In this document: one piece after another, positions 27,244 through 35,139 of the stretch
How positions within the stretch are numbered: position 1 is the first letter of the stretch
How the letters are laid out: every line of letters starts with the position of its first letter
From: Bradyrhizobium sp. LTSP849
Lineage (GTDB): Bacteria; Pseudomonadota; Alphaproteobacteria; Rhizobiales; Xanthobacteraceae
Direction of reading: 5' to 3'
Assembly (NCBI RefSeq): GCF_000938255.1
Contig: NZ_JYMR01000031.1
Location: forward strand, 124,001 to 188,000
Length of the DNA stretch: 64,000 nt
Position numbers and translations under genes: made by a program
The notes under the pieces: model-generated
Seen by the model: only the letters and a program-made list of their open reading frames with translations
What the model was told of the DNA's origin: nothing
The model's database searches: none

Positions 27244-27750
27244 TCATTTCTTGCGGAAACGATCGAGCCGCACGACTTCGGCGCCGCCCTGGTTCGGTGG
27301 GGTCGGCTCTTCCGCGGTCTCCGCCGGTTCGGGCACAGCTATGGCCGTCGGGGCAGGGGCGGCCGGCAATGTCTCGATCGCCACCTCGGCGACGTCGGAG
27401 GTGTCGAACTGGAGGCCGAACTTCACCGACGGATCGAGGAAGCTCTTGATGGCGCTGAACGGCACGATCAGCCGCTCCGGAATGCCGCCGAAGGACAGGC
27501 CGACCTCGAAACGGTCCTCGAGCACGGTCAGATCCCAGAACTGGTGCTGGAGGATGACCGTCATCTCTTCCGGATACTGCGCCAGCAGCCGCGGCGAGAT
27601 CTTCACGCCCTCGGCCTTCGAGACGAAGGTGATGAAGAAATGATGCTCGCCCGGCAGTCCATGGGACGCGGCATCGGTCAGCACCTTGCGCAGCACGCCA
27701 CGCAGCGCGTCGCGGGCCAGCACATCGTATCGAATATGATCGGTCGCCAT
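27244..27750 (-). CDS. sspB: ClpXP adaptor SspB, alphaproteobacterial type
   Basis: A 168-residue protein starting MATDHIRYDVLARDALRGVL. The folded SspB domain (about residues 5-125) includes HHFFITFVSKAEGVKISP and the peptide-binding groove region, followed by a proline/alanine-rich linker and a short basic C-terminal tail ending VVRLDRFRKK, which fits the ClpX-docking tail. SspB tethers ssrA-tagged peptides to ClpXP. The tmRNA gene lies directly upstream, so the tag-maker and the tag-reader are neighbours. The frame that starts earlier at 27801 is not needed. Confidence 0.92.
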   Translation of the reverse strand: MATDHIRYDVLARDALRGVLRKVLTDAASHGLPGEHHFFITFVSKAEGVKISPRLLAQYPEEMTVILQHQFWDLTVLEDRFEVGLSFGGIPERLIVPFSAIKSFLDPSVKFGLQFDTSDVAEVAIETLPAAPAPTAIAVPEPAETAEEPTPPNQGGAEVVRLDRFRKK

Positions 27751-27864
27751 GGTGGTCCTGTTGCATTCCAGGAGCTGGGCCCTGCCGGCCCGACTCGCCA
27801 AGCCGCAATAGTACCGCGCCTGACGGGTCAGCAGGAGTCCCCGCCGGGAAGGAAATAAGAGGTA

Positions 27865-28190
27865 AGTGGAGGCTTCTGTTGCCAGGTGCCTCCGAACCCC
27901 GCCTAACGGAGCTTAACCCGTTAGGACTTCAGAATGGTCTTTCAAACTGCGTTACGCAGCCTGAGCAACCGGAGCAAAGTTGTCGTTGGCAACTATTGCA
28001 TAGCCCGATAACGGCGGAACAATACCGAGAAAAAGAACGCCCTTTACGCCCTCGTCGATCCTATTTCGCCCCCGCCGAAGCTCACTTGTCAGTGGGCCAA
28101 GCCCTCCGAACGATGAGCTTTGGTGGAGGCGCCGGGTACCGCCCCCGGGTCCGAATGGTTTATTACGACGACCGTTTATTTCCATAGCCG
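27865..28190 (-). ncRNA. ssrA: tmRNA, circularly permuted two-piece type
   Basis: Read on the minus strand, the acceptor piece comes first and ends CCTCCACCA at 28121 (CCA encoded). A processed spacer of about 47 bases follows, then the coding piece opens with GGGGGCGAAATAGGATCGAC from 28073. GGGGGCG pairs with CGCCTCC to form the seven-base-pair acceptor stem. The tag frame ANDNFAPVAQAA ends at TAA 27952-27954. This permuted layout is the alphaproteobacterial one. tmRNA rescues stalled ribosomes and tags the nascent peptide for ClpXP. The outer ends are estimates; the CCA, 5' stem and tag are precise. Confidence 0.93.
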
Positions 28191-28312
28191 GCGAACCGGC
28201 ACCCCCAATATAGGGGGCAAAGGTTTAGAAAGACAGGGGTTTGGCGCGGTTCCCTTTGGATAGGTTCCGGACGGTCTTGGCCGCGCCGCGACCCTCGTTC
28301 TAAGCTCCTGAC

Positions 28313-28918
28313 ATGTCCCTGGATTCAGCACCGGCCGCCCAAGAGCCGGATCTCACCCCCGCACACAGCCCTCCGCCCAGCCTGCTAGCGCTGTTCATGG
28401 CCTTTGCCAGGATGTCGCTGGCCGGTTTCGGCGGGGTCCTGGTGTTTGCCCGGCGGGCCATCGTCGAGCAGCACCGCTGGATGACGGCGGACGAGTTCAA
28501 TGAGACGTTTGCGCTCTGCCATTTCCTGCCCGGGCCCAACATTGTCAATTTGTCGATGGTGTTCGGCTCGCGGCTGCGGGGGATCGCCGGCGGCATCGCG
28601 GCCTTTGCCGGATTGTTGCTGCCGCCGACGCTGATCATGACCGTGCTTGCGATCATCTACGCCCATTTCGGTGATGTGGACGTGCTGCGTCGCAGCCTCG
28701 CCGGCATCTCCTGCGCCGCGGTCGGCCTCTTGATCGCGGTGGTCTTCCGGATGATGACGCCGCTGTTGAAGCGGATGGACGCCGTTGGGCTGATCCTGAT
28801 GCTCGCGGTGTTCACCGCCATCGGCGTGATCCGCCTGCCGCTCCAGGTGGTGTTGCTGGTCGCGATTCCCCTCAGTGTCGGCGTCACCTTCATCCTGCGA
28901 CGGAAAGTAGCAGCATGA
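28313..28918 (+). CDS. Chromate transporter, N-terminal half protein (short-chain CHR)
   Basis: A 201-residue membrane protein with about six hydrophobic segments. After a proline-rich start it has the CHR domain pattern MSLAGFGGVLVFARRAIV, HRWMTADEFNETFALCHFLPGPNIVNLS, where the LPGPNxxNLS loop is the family signature. Short-chain CHR proteins are encoded in pairs and export chromate or related oxyanions, with opposite orientation of the two halves. The second half starts inside this gene's stop codon (ATGA, 28915-28918). Confidence 0.9.
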   Translation: MSLDSAPAAQEPDLTPAHSPPPSLLALFMAFARMSLAGFGGVLVFARRAIVEQHRWMTADEFNETFALCHFLPGPNIVNLSMVFGSRLRGIAGGIAAFAGLLLPPTLIMTVLAIIYAHFGDVDVLRRSLAGISCAAVGLLIAVVFRMMTPLLKRMDAVGLILMLAVFTAIGVIRLPLQVVLLVAIPLSVGVTFILRRKVAA

Positions 28919-29445
28919 GCAGCGAGAACCCGATCTGGGCGCTGATCGCCACCTTTGGTCTGATGTCGCTGTTCGCGGTCGGCGGCGCCTCGGCGGCGGT
29001 GCCCGAGATGCACCGCATCGCGGTCGACGTGCATCACTGGATGACCGACAAGCAGTTCGCCGATGCCTATGCGATCGCGCAGCTCTCGCCAGGTCCCAAT
29101 GTCCTTATCGTCACGCTAATCGGCTATGCCGTCGCCGGCATCCCCGGCGCGCTGGCCGCAACGCTGGCGATGTGCCTGCCGACGGCGCTGCTTGCCTATT
29201 ATGTCAGCCGGCTCCTGAACCGGCCGAGCCAATCGCGCTGGCCCGGCCTGATTCAGGCTGCACTGGTTCCGCTGTCGATCGGATTGATGGCGGCGAGTGC
29301 CCTGATCCTGGCCCAGTCGACCGATCGCACCATTGCTGCACTGCTTCTGACCACGACAGTTGCAGTGATCGCCTCTGTCTCGCGCATCAATCCGCTGTGG
29401 CTTCTGCTCGCAGGGGGCTTGTTGGGTTTTGCTGGCATTGTGTAA
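28915..29445 (+). CDS. Chromate transporter, C-terminal half protein (short-chain CHR)
   Basis: A 176-residue membrane protein, homologous to its upstream partner: FGLMSLFAVGGASAAVPEMHR, HHWMTDKQFADAYAIAQLSPGPNVLIVTLIG, with the SPGPNVL loop. Together the two halves make a heterodimer equivalent to a long-chain ChrA. The four-base overlap with the first half couples translation and helps equal synthesis. Confidence 0.9.
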   Translation: MSSENPIWALIATFGLMSLFAVGGASAAVPEMHRIAVDVHHWMTDKQFADAYAIAQLSPGPNVLIVTLIGYAVAGIPGALAATLAMCLPTALLAYYVSRLLNRPSQSRWPGLIQAALVPLSIGLMAASALILAQSTDRTIAALLLTTTVAVIASVSRINPLWLLLAGGLLGFAGIV

Positions 29446-29539
29446 TGAAAATCGCTAGGCAATGATCCGGGCGGGGGATCCTTTTCCAGCCGATTAGAAC
29501 AACAGTGCTCGTGACTTACGGGTCGCGGAGGAGACATGC

Positions 29540-30304
29540 ATGGCCGATACAATGGGCCACTCGGCGGCGGCGACGACCCGAAATACGTCGGTGGTGATCG
29601 CCTTCTGTCTGCTGGCCGTTGCGCCGCAGATTTTCGAATTCATCTGGTCGATCGGGACGATCTTCGGCTGGGGCGTCGGCCGCGGCCCGGCGACCGTCGT
29701 GATCGGCCATGCCACCGCGCTGGTCGCGGGAGCGCCCGGTGCATTGCTCGGAGCGCTCAGTGGTGACACCAAGAAGACGTCATCCGATGTACTGCTGGCG
29801 CTGATCTATTCCTATCCGCTGTTTGCGGTGGCGATCCTCACGATCTTCATGACGATCAGGTCGGCACAGGACTATGTTGGCGGCATCGTTCTGATGGCAC
29901 TCGCCTTGTTCGCGCTGTGGGCCTCGAGCGATTTGCAGGGGATGCGCGGCTTCTCCTTTGGCGCAGGCACGGCGCCGCGGATGTTTGGCGGGCTCCTCGT
30001 CGCGCTTGGCGCCGGCATCGCATTGACGGGACTTTTGACCGATGGACCGGCGATGGCGCACTATGCCTGGCGCGGACCGCTCTTCGTGATGATCTCGATC
30101 GTCTTCTTCGCGCTGGCGATTCGTCCGCTTGGGGTCGTGGTTACGGCCTTCGCGAGCTTCCTGATCTCGGCGATGGGCACGCATGAGACGCGCTGGGTCG
30201 AAGCGATCATTGTCGGCGCCTGCCTGACGCTCGGCTGCGCGCTGCTCTTCCCCTACGTGCTCGGGCTGCCGATGCCGATGTTCCCGCGCTTCCTGGTTCA
30301 GTGA
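29540..30304 (+). CDS. tctB: Tripartite tricarboxylate transporter TctB-like subunit with N-terminal extension
   Basis: A 254-residue membrane protein. The C-terminal part (about 100-254) has the four-segment TctB fold with GFSFGAGTAPRMFGG, in which PRMFG resembles the conserved TctB PxxxP region. The N-terminal 95 residues hold two further hydrophobic segments that typical 150-residue TctB proteins lack. TctB is the small membrane partner of TctA. The start follows GGAGGAGAC. tctA begins seven bases downstream, so they are one operon. Confidence 0.85.
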   Translation: MADTMGHSAAATTRNTSVVIAFCLLAVAPQIFEFIWSIGTIFGWGVGRGPATVVIGHATALVAGAPGALLGALSGDTKKTSSDVLLALIYSYPLFAVAILTIFMTIRSAQDYVGGIVLMALALFALWASSDLQGMRGFSFGAGTAPRMFGGLLVALGAGIALTGLLTDGPAMAHYAWRGPLFVMISIVFFALAIRPLGVVVTAFASFLISAMGTHETRWVEAIIVGACLTLGCALLFPYVLGLPMPMFPRFLVQ

Positions 30305-30311
30305 GGGTGTG

Positions 30312-31877
30312 ATGTTCGATCTCTTCCACAATCTGGGCCTCGGTTTCGGCGTCGTATTTCAGATCTCCTGGTGGTCACCCTGGTGGCTCTACGGCCTGTC
30401 GCTCCCGATTTCGATCAATATTCTCATGTGCCTGATTGGCGCACTGGTCGGCACGCTTGTCGGCGTGCTGCCGGGCATCGGCACCGTCGCAACCGTGGCG
30501 ATGCTCCTGCCGATCACGTTCGGATTGCCGCCGGTCGGCGCGCTGATCATGCTCGCCGGCATCTACTACGGCGCCCAGTACGGCGGCTCGACCACATCGA
30601 TCCTGGTCAATATTCCCGGTGAGGCGACATCGGTCGTCACCGCCATCGACGGCCATGCGATGGCGAAGCAGGGCCGCGCCGGCCCGGCGCTGGCGATCGC
30701 GGCGATCGGCTCGTTCTTCGCCGGCTGCGTCGCGACCGTGCTCATCGCAGTGCTCGGTGCGCCGCTGACCAAGCTGGCGCTGGCGTTCGGTCCGGCTGAG
30801 TACTTCTCGCTGATGGTGCTCGGCCTGATCTTCGCCGTGGTGCTGGCGAAAGGCTCGGTGCTGAAGGCGATCGCGATGATCGTGTTCGGTCTATTGCTGT
30901 CGATGGTCGGCTCGGACATCGAGACCGGCGCCTCGCGCATGGCCTTCAACATTCCGGAACTCGCCGACGGTCTCGGCTTTGCGACGGTGGCCATGGGCGT
31001 GTTTGGCTTCGCCGAGATCATTCGCAATCTCGATGCCGGCGCCGAGATGAACCGCGATCTCGTGCAGCAGAAGATCACCGGCCTGATGCCGACCAGGAAA
31101 GACCTGATCGACTCCGCGCCTGCGATCCTGCGCGGCACTGTGCTCGGCTCGATCCTCGGCATCCTGCCGGGTGGCGGCGCTGTCATTGCGTCCTTTGCGT
31201 CCTATACGCTCGAGAAGAAGATCGCCAAGGACCCGTCGCGGTTCGGCCGCGGCGCGATCGAGGGCGTGGCGGCACCGGAAAGCGCCAACAACGCCGCGGC
31301 GCAAACGTCCTTCATCCCGTTGCTGACGCTCGGCATCCCGCCGAACGCCGTGATGGCGTTGATGGTTGGCGCGATGACCATTCATGGCATCGTGCCGGGT
31401 CCGCAGGTGATGCAAAAGCAGCCGGAGCTCGTCTGGGGCATGATCGCCTCGATGTGGATCGGCAATCTGATGCTGATCATCATCAATCTGCCGCTGGTCG
31501 GAATCTGGGTGCGGCTGTTGCGCGTGCCCTACCGGCTGATGTTCCCCTCGATCGTGATCTTCTGCGCGATCGGCATCTACTCGGTGAACAACGCACCGGT
31601 CGACGTCGTCCTTGCGGGCGTGTTCGGCCTGGTCGGTTACTGGCTGATCAAGCACGATTTCGAACCGGCACCGTTGCTGCTCGGCATGGTGCTCGGACCG
31701 TTGATGGAAGAGAACCTGCGCCGCGCACTTCTGATATCGCGCGGCGACTGGACCGTATTCCTGACGCGTCCGCTGTCGGCCGTGCTGCTGGCGATCGCGG
31801 CCTTCCTGCTGGTGCTCACGGTGTTGCCTTTCTTGCGGACCAAGCGCGACGAGGTGTTCACCGAATCCGAGAGCTGA
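30312..31877 (+). CDS. tctA: Tripartite tricarboxylate transporter permease TctA
   Basis: A 521-residue permease with about 11-12 membrane segments. The family loop is duplicated: VGVLPGIGTVATVAML near the N-terminus and GILPGGGAVIASFASY in the middle, reflecting an internal repeat. PESANNAAAQTSFIPLLTLGIPPNAVMAL is the most conserved TctA block. It imports a carboxylate such as citrate or tartrate by ion symport, with TctB and the periplasmic TctC. A terminator hairpin lies between this gene and tctC. Confidence 0.95.
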   Translation: MFDLFHNLGLGFGVVFQISWWSPWWLYGLSLPISINILMCLIGALVGTLVGVLPGIGTVATVAMLLPITFGLPPVGALIMLAGIYYGAQYGGSTTSILVNIPGEATSVVTAIDGHAMAKQGRAGPALAIAAIGSFFAGCVATVLIAVLGAPLTKLALAFGPAEYFSLMVLGLIFAVVLAKGSVLKAIAMIVFGLLLSMVGSDIETGASRMAFNIPELADGLGFATVAMGVFGFAEIIRNLDAGAEMNRDLVQQKITGLMPTRKDLIDSAPAILRGTVLGSILGILPGGGAVIASFASYTLEKKIAKDPSRFGRGAIEGVAAPESANNAAAQTSFIPLLTLGIPPNAVMALMVGAMTIHGIVPGPQVMQKQPELVWGMIASMWIGNLMLIIINLPLVGIWVRLLRVPYRLMFPSIVIFCAIGIYSVNNAPVDVVLAGVFGLVGYWLIKHDFEPAPLLLGMVLGPLMEENLRRALLISRGDWTVFLTRPLSAVLLAIAAFLLVLTVLPFLRTKRDEVFTESES

Positions 31878-31970
31878 TCGCGCCGCGCCCTGCGTCGTCG
31901 CCGCGCGCCTGCGTCGGCGCGCCGCATTCGGAAGTCCAATCGACTTAAGCGACAGCTTCGTGAAATGAGA

Positions 31971-32000
31971 ATGCCGGCCGTGAGGCCGGCATTTTTGTTT
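31971..32000 (+). terminator. Rho-independent terminator between tctA and tctC
   Basis: ATGCCGGCC (31971-31979) and GGCCGGCAT (31984-31992) form a perfect nine-base stem with a GTGA loop, followed by TTTTTGTTT. It sits 94 bp after tctA and ends 31 bp before tctC. Confidence 0.85.
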
Positions 32001-32030
32001 GTGTCGCAAGGGACCGACAAGGAGATCGAG

Positions 32031-33014
32031 ATGACTTCTATTCGCGCGCTTGCCGCGGGCGCATGCGCTGCAGTGCTCGCATCCATGTGCGGCTTTGTCG
32101 CACCGGCTCAAGCGCAGACCTATCCGACGCGCAGCATCACCATGATCGTGCCGTTCGCGGCCGGCGGTCCGACCGACGTGATCTCGCGCATCGTCACGTC
32201 GCACATGGCGCAGACGTTCGGGCAAAGCATCATCATCGAGAACGTCGTCGGCGCCGGTGGGACCACCGCGACCACGCGCGCCGCGCGCGCGGCCAATGAC
32301 GGCTATACGCTGATCACCGGGCATATGGGCACGCATGCCGCCTCCGTGCCGCTCTATCCGAAGCTCGCCTATCATCCCGAAAAGGACTTTGAGCCGGTCG
32401 CGCTGCTCGCAGGCACGCCGATCCTGATCCTGGCGCGCAAGGACTTTCCGCCAAAGGACCTCAAGGAGTTCGTCACTTACGTGAAGGCCAATTCCGAGAA
32501 GGTGAACGCGGCGCATGCCGGCATCGGCTCGGTTTCGCACGTGTCCTGCGAACTGCTGCACTCCATCCTCGACATCAAGCCGGTCGGCGTGCCCTTCAAC
32601 GGCACCGGACCCGCGATGAACGCGCTGGTGGGGGGGCAGGTCGATTATATGTGCGACCAGATCGTCAACGCGGTGCCGCAGATCAATGCGGGCACCATCA
32701 AGGCCTATGCGATCGCAACGGCGGAGCGCAATCCGTCGCTGCCGAACGTGCCGACGACGGCGGAAGCGGGCCTGCCCGCATTCCAGGCCCAAGCCTGGAA
32801 TGCGATGTTCGCGCCCAAGGGAACCTCGCCGGCGATCGTGGCGAGCCTGAACGCCGCCGCCACCAAGGCACTCGACGACGCAACCGTACGCAAGCGCCTG
32901 CTCGAACTCGGCAGCGTCATCCCCACCCCTGCGGAACGGACGCCGGAAGCACTCGCAGCCCTCGTGAAGAGCGAAATCGCGAAGTGGACCCCGGTGCTCA
33001 AGCCGGCAAGTTAA
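32031..33014 (+). CDS. tctC: Tripartite tricarboxylate transporter substrate-binding protein (Bug/TctC)
   Basis: A 327-residue periplasmic binding protein with a signal peptide (MTSIRALAAGACAAVLAS to a cut near AQA-QTYP). The mature protein has the Bug pattern YPTRSITMIVPFAAGGPTDV and ENVVGAGGTTATTRAARA, the two loops that bracket the ligand carboxylate. The start at 32031 follows GGAGATCGAG. It follows tctBA but behind a strong terminator, so it is either expressed separately or by partial read-through. The ligand is unknown. Confidence 0.93.
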   Translation: MTSIRALAAGACAAVLASMCGFVAPAQAQTYPTRSITMIVPFAAGGPTDVISRIVTSHMAQTFGQSIIIENVVGAGGTTATTRAARAANDGYTLITGHMGTHAASVPLYPKLAYHPEKDFEPVALLAGTPILILARKDFPPKDLKEFVTYVKANSEKVNAAHAGIGSVSHVSCELLHSILDIKPVGVPFNGTGPAMNALVGGQVDYMCDQIVNAVPQINAGTIKAYAIATAERNPSLPNVPTTAEAGLPAFQAQAWNAMFAPKGTSPAIVASLNAAATKALDDATVRKRLLELGSVIPTPAERTPEALAALVKSEIAKWTPVLKPAS

Positions 33015-33037
33015 TCAGTACAATCAAGCTGATAGGC

Positions 33038-33075
33038 AAGGGGCGGGACGCGACTTCCGCCCCTTGTCGTTTGCG
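33038..33075 (+). terminator. Terminator hairpin after tctC
   Basis: CAAGGGGCGG (33038-33047) pairs perfectly with CCGCCCCTTG (33058-33067) across a ten-base loop, followed by TCGTTTGC. The T tract is weak but the stem is strong, and it starts 24 bp after the tctC stop. Confidence 0.65.
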
Positions 33076-33185
33076 CCGGGAATGACCAGTTTTCGGGGTA
33101 TAATCTGTGCGAACCGGCGAATCGCCGCTGTCGCAGCGCGGGGCCGGCCGTTAAGTTCGCCGTCCTCCCAAAGGCCCATAGCCCC

Positions 33186-33980
33186 ATGCACCAATACCAG
33201 GACCTGCTCGAGCGGATTCTTTCAGACGGCGCCGAGAAGACCGATCGGACCGGGACCGGCACGCTGTCGGTGTTCGGCCATCAGATGCGCTTCAATCTGT
33301 CCGCCGGTTTCCCGATGCTGACCACCAAGCGGCTGCCGCTGAAGGCGATCGTGCATGAGCTTTTGTGGTTCCTGAAGGGCGACACCAACATCAAATATCT
33401 GCGCGACAACGGCGTCACCATCTGGGACGAGTGGGCGGACGCCAATGGCGATCTCGGCCCGGTCTATGGCCATCAATGGCGCTCCTGGCCCGCGCCGGAC
33501 GGCCGCAGCATCGACCAGATCGCGAACGTGATCGACATGATCAAGCGCAATCCGGACTCGCGCCGCCTGATCGTCTCGGCCTGGAATCCGGCCGAGGTCG
33601 ACAAGATGGCGCTGCCGCCGTGCCATTGCCTGTTCCAGTTCTATGTCGCGAACGGCAAGCTGTCGTGCCAGCTTTATCAGCGCTCGGCCGACGTGTTCCT
33701 CGGTGTGCCCTTCAACATCGCCTCCTACGCGCTGCTCGCCCTGATGGTGGCGCAGGTCACGGGTCTGAAGCCCGGCGACTTCGTGCATTCGTTCGGCGAC
33801 ACCCATCTCTATTCCAATCATCTGGAGCAGGCGCGGCTTCAACTGACGCGCGCACCGCGTGCGCTGCCGGTGATGCGGATCAATCCCGACGTGAAGGATA
33901 TCTTCTCCTTCCGCTACGAGGATTTCGAACTCGTCGGCTACGACCCGCATCCGCACATCAAGGCGGCGGTCGCGGTCTAG
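33186..33980 (+). CDS. thyA: Thymidylate synthase
   Basis: A 264-residue enzyme, the same length as E. coli ThyA. The catalytic cysteine is Cys146 in LPPCHCLFQFYV, and the folate/dUMP-binding QRSADVFLGVPFNIASYALL and HIYSNH-like THLYSNHLEQ are present. It methylates dUMP with methylenetetrahydrofolate, giving dihydrofolate, which the folA product encoded 490 bp downstream reduces. A GNAT gene lies between; the three genes are tightly packed and likely one operon. Confidence 0.97.
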   Translation: MHQYQDLLERILSDGAEKTDRTGTGTLSVFGHQMRFNLSAGFPMLTTKRLPLKAIVHELLWFLKGDTNIKYLRDNGVTIWDEWADANGDLGPVYGHQWRSWPAPDGRSIDQIANVIDMIKRNPDSRRLIVSAWNPAEVDKMALPPCHCLFQFYVANGKLSCQLYQRSADVFLGVPFNIASYALLALMVAQVTGLKPGDFVHSFGDTHLYSNHLEQARLQLTRAPRALPVMRINPDVKDIFSFRYEDFELVGYDPHPHIKAAVAV

Positions 33981-33985
33981 CGCCG

Positions 33986-34471
33986 ATGTCGCTCAACATC
34001 CGCCGCGCGCGCCCTGGCGAGGCCGGGCTTGTTCTTTCGTTCATCCGGGAGCTCGCCGAGTACGAAAAGCTCTCGCACGAGGTCGAGGCGACCGAGGCGA
34101 TGATCGGTGACGCGCTGTTTGGCCCCGATCCGCGGCTTTATTGCGCACTCGTTGAGTGGAGCGGTGAGCCGGTCGGCTTTGCGGTCTGGTTTGCGAATTT
34201 CTCCACATTCAGCGGCCGCCACGGGATCTATCTCGAGGATCTGTATGTGCGGCCGTCGCATCGGAGCAAAGGCCTCGGCAAGGCGCTGCTGGTCTATCTC
34301 GCCAGGGAATGTGTCGAGAACGGCTGGTCGCGCCTGCAATGGTCGGTGCTCGACTGGAATGCGCCGTCGATCGCCTTCTACAAATCGCTCGGCGCGGTCA
34401 TGATGGATGACTGGACACTGTGCCGTGTCACAGGGCCAGCGCTGACGCGTCTTGCGGGGAATGACATCTGA
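33986..34471 (+). CDS. GNAT family N-acetyltransferase
   Basis: A 161-residue acetyltransferase. The acetyl-CoA-binding motif A is DLYVRPSHRSKGLGKALL (about residues 82-99), preceded by GIYLED and followed by WSVLDWNAPSIAFYKSLGA. The pattern is that of the spermidine/spermine or thialysine acetyltransferase-like group, typically acting on small amines. It begins five bases after thyA and its stop overlaps the folA start by one base (TGATG), so it is translated with both. Any link to folate metabolism is unproven. Confidence 0.9.
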   Translation: MSLNIRRARPGEAGLVLSFIRELAEYEKLSHEVEATEAMIGDALFGPDPRLYCALVEWSGEPVGFAVWFANFSTFSGRHGIYLEDLYVRPSHRSKGLGKALLVYLARECVENGWSRLQWSVLDWNAPSIAFYKSLGAVMMDDWTLCRVTGPALTRLAGNDI

Positions 34472-34980
34472 TGGAGATCGTCTTCGTTGTCGCAGTTGCG
34501 GAGAACGGTGTCATCGGCGCGGGCGGCGCAATCCCATGGCGGTTGAAGTCCGACATGCAGCGCTTCAAGGCGCTCACCATCGGCAAGCCCGTGATCATGG
34601 GTCGCAAGACCTTTGAATCGCTGCGCCGGCCGCTGTCCAACCGCACCAACATCGTCATCACACGCGATGCAGATTATCGCGCCCATGGCGCCATCGTCAC
34701 GACATCGGCAGCGGACGCAGGCGCGGTTGCGCGCGGCGACGCCCTGCGGCGTTCGGCCGCCGAGATCGCGGTCATCGGTGGCGCCGAAATTTATCGGCAG
34801 TGGCTCGATCGTGCCGATCGCCTCGAAATCACGGAAGTGCATGCGCGGCCCGACGGCGACACACATTTCGACATCGATAAGGCGCAGTGGGACGAAACGA
34901 GCCGCGTCCGCCACCCGGCCGGCCCCGACGACAGCGCCGACTACTCCTATGTGACATATCGTCGGCGGCCGTCCCATTAA
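34471..34980 (+). CDS. folA: Dihydrofolate reductase
   Basis: A 169-residue chromosomal-type DHFR. MEIVFVVAVAENGVIGAGGAIPWRLKSDMQRF contains the substrate-binding Trp and acidic residue region, KPVIMGRKTFESL is the NADPH-binding motif, and AVIGGAEIYRQWL ends the Rossmann-like part. It reduces dihydrofolate made by ThyA to tetrahydrofolate. The start overlaps the GNAT stop, and the order thyA-GNAT-folA puts the cycle in one operon. Confidence 0.95.
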   Translation: MEIVFVVAVAENGVIGAGGAIPWRLKSDMQRFKALTIGKPVIMGRKTFESLRRPLSNRTNIVITRDADYRAHGAIVTTSAADAGAVARGDALRRSAAEIAVIGGAEIYRQWLDRADRLEITEVHARPDGDTHFDIDKAQWDETSRVRHPAGPDDSADYSYVTYRRRPSH

Positions 34981-35049
34981 CTCCATTCGCCAATGTTTAC
35001 ATTGACTTTTCCGCGCCCGAGCATAGCTCGTGGGTCGGTCATGGCCGCG

Positions 35050-35078
35050 TTGTAAGGGACCTGCCGGTCCCCTATAAA
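35050..35078 (+). promoter_or_regulatory. Candidate hflKC promoter with an inverted repeat in its spacer
   Basis: TTGTAA (35050-35055) and CTATAA (35072-35077) are 16 bp apart. The spacer is exactly GGGACC-TGCC-GGTCCC, a perfect inverted repeat (35056-35071). A protein bound there would lie between the promoter boxes. The start codon of hflK is about 55 bp downstream of the expected transcription start. Confidence 0.45.
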
Positions 35079-35139
35079 GCCGGACCGGACAATGCGGGCC
35101 GGGTAAGTTTTAGTCCCGGTCTGCCGAGGAGAGTGTCGA

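Noticed and set aside
27879..28187. Open frames over the tmRNA gene on both strands
   Set aside because: The minus-strand frame ends in the tmRNA tag and the plus-strand one is its complement. The RNA structure explains the region better.
30891..32792. A 633-codon open frame on the minus strand through tctA and tctC
   Set aside because: Same reason: antisense to conserved genes, composition without any recognisable domain.
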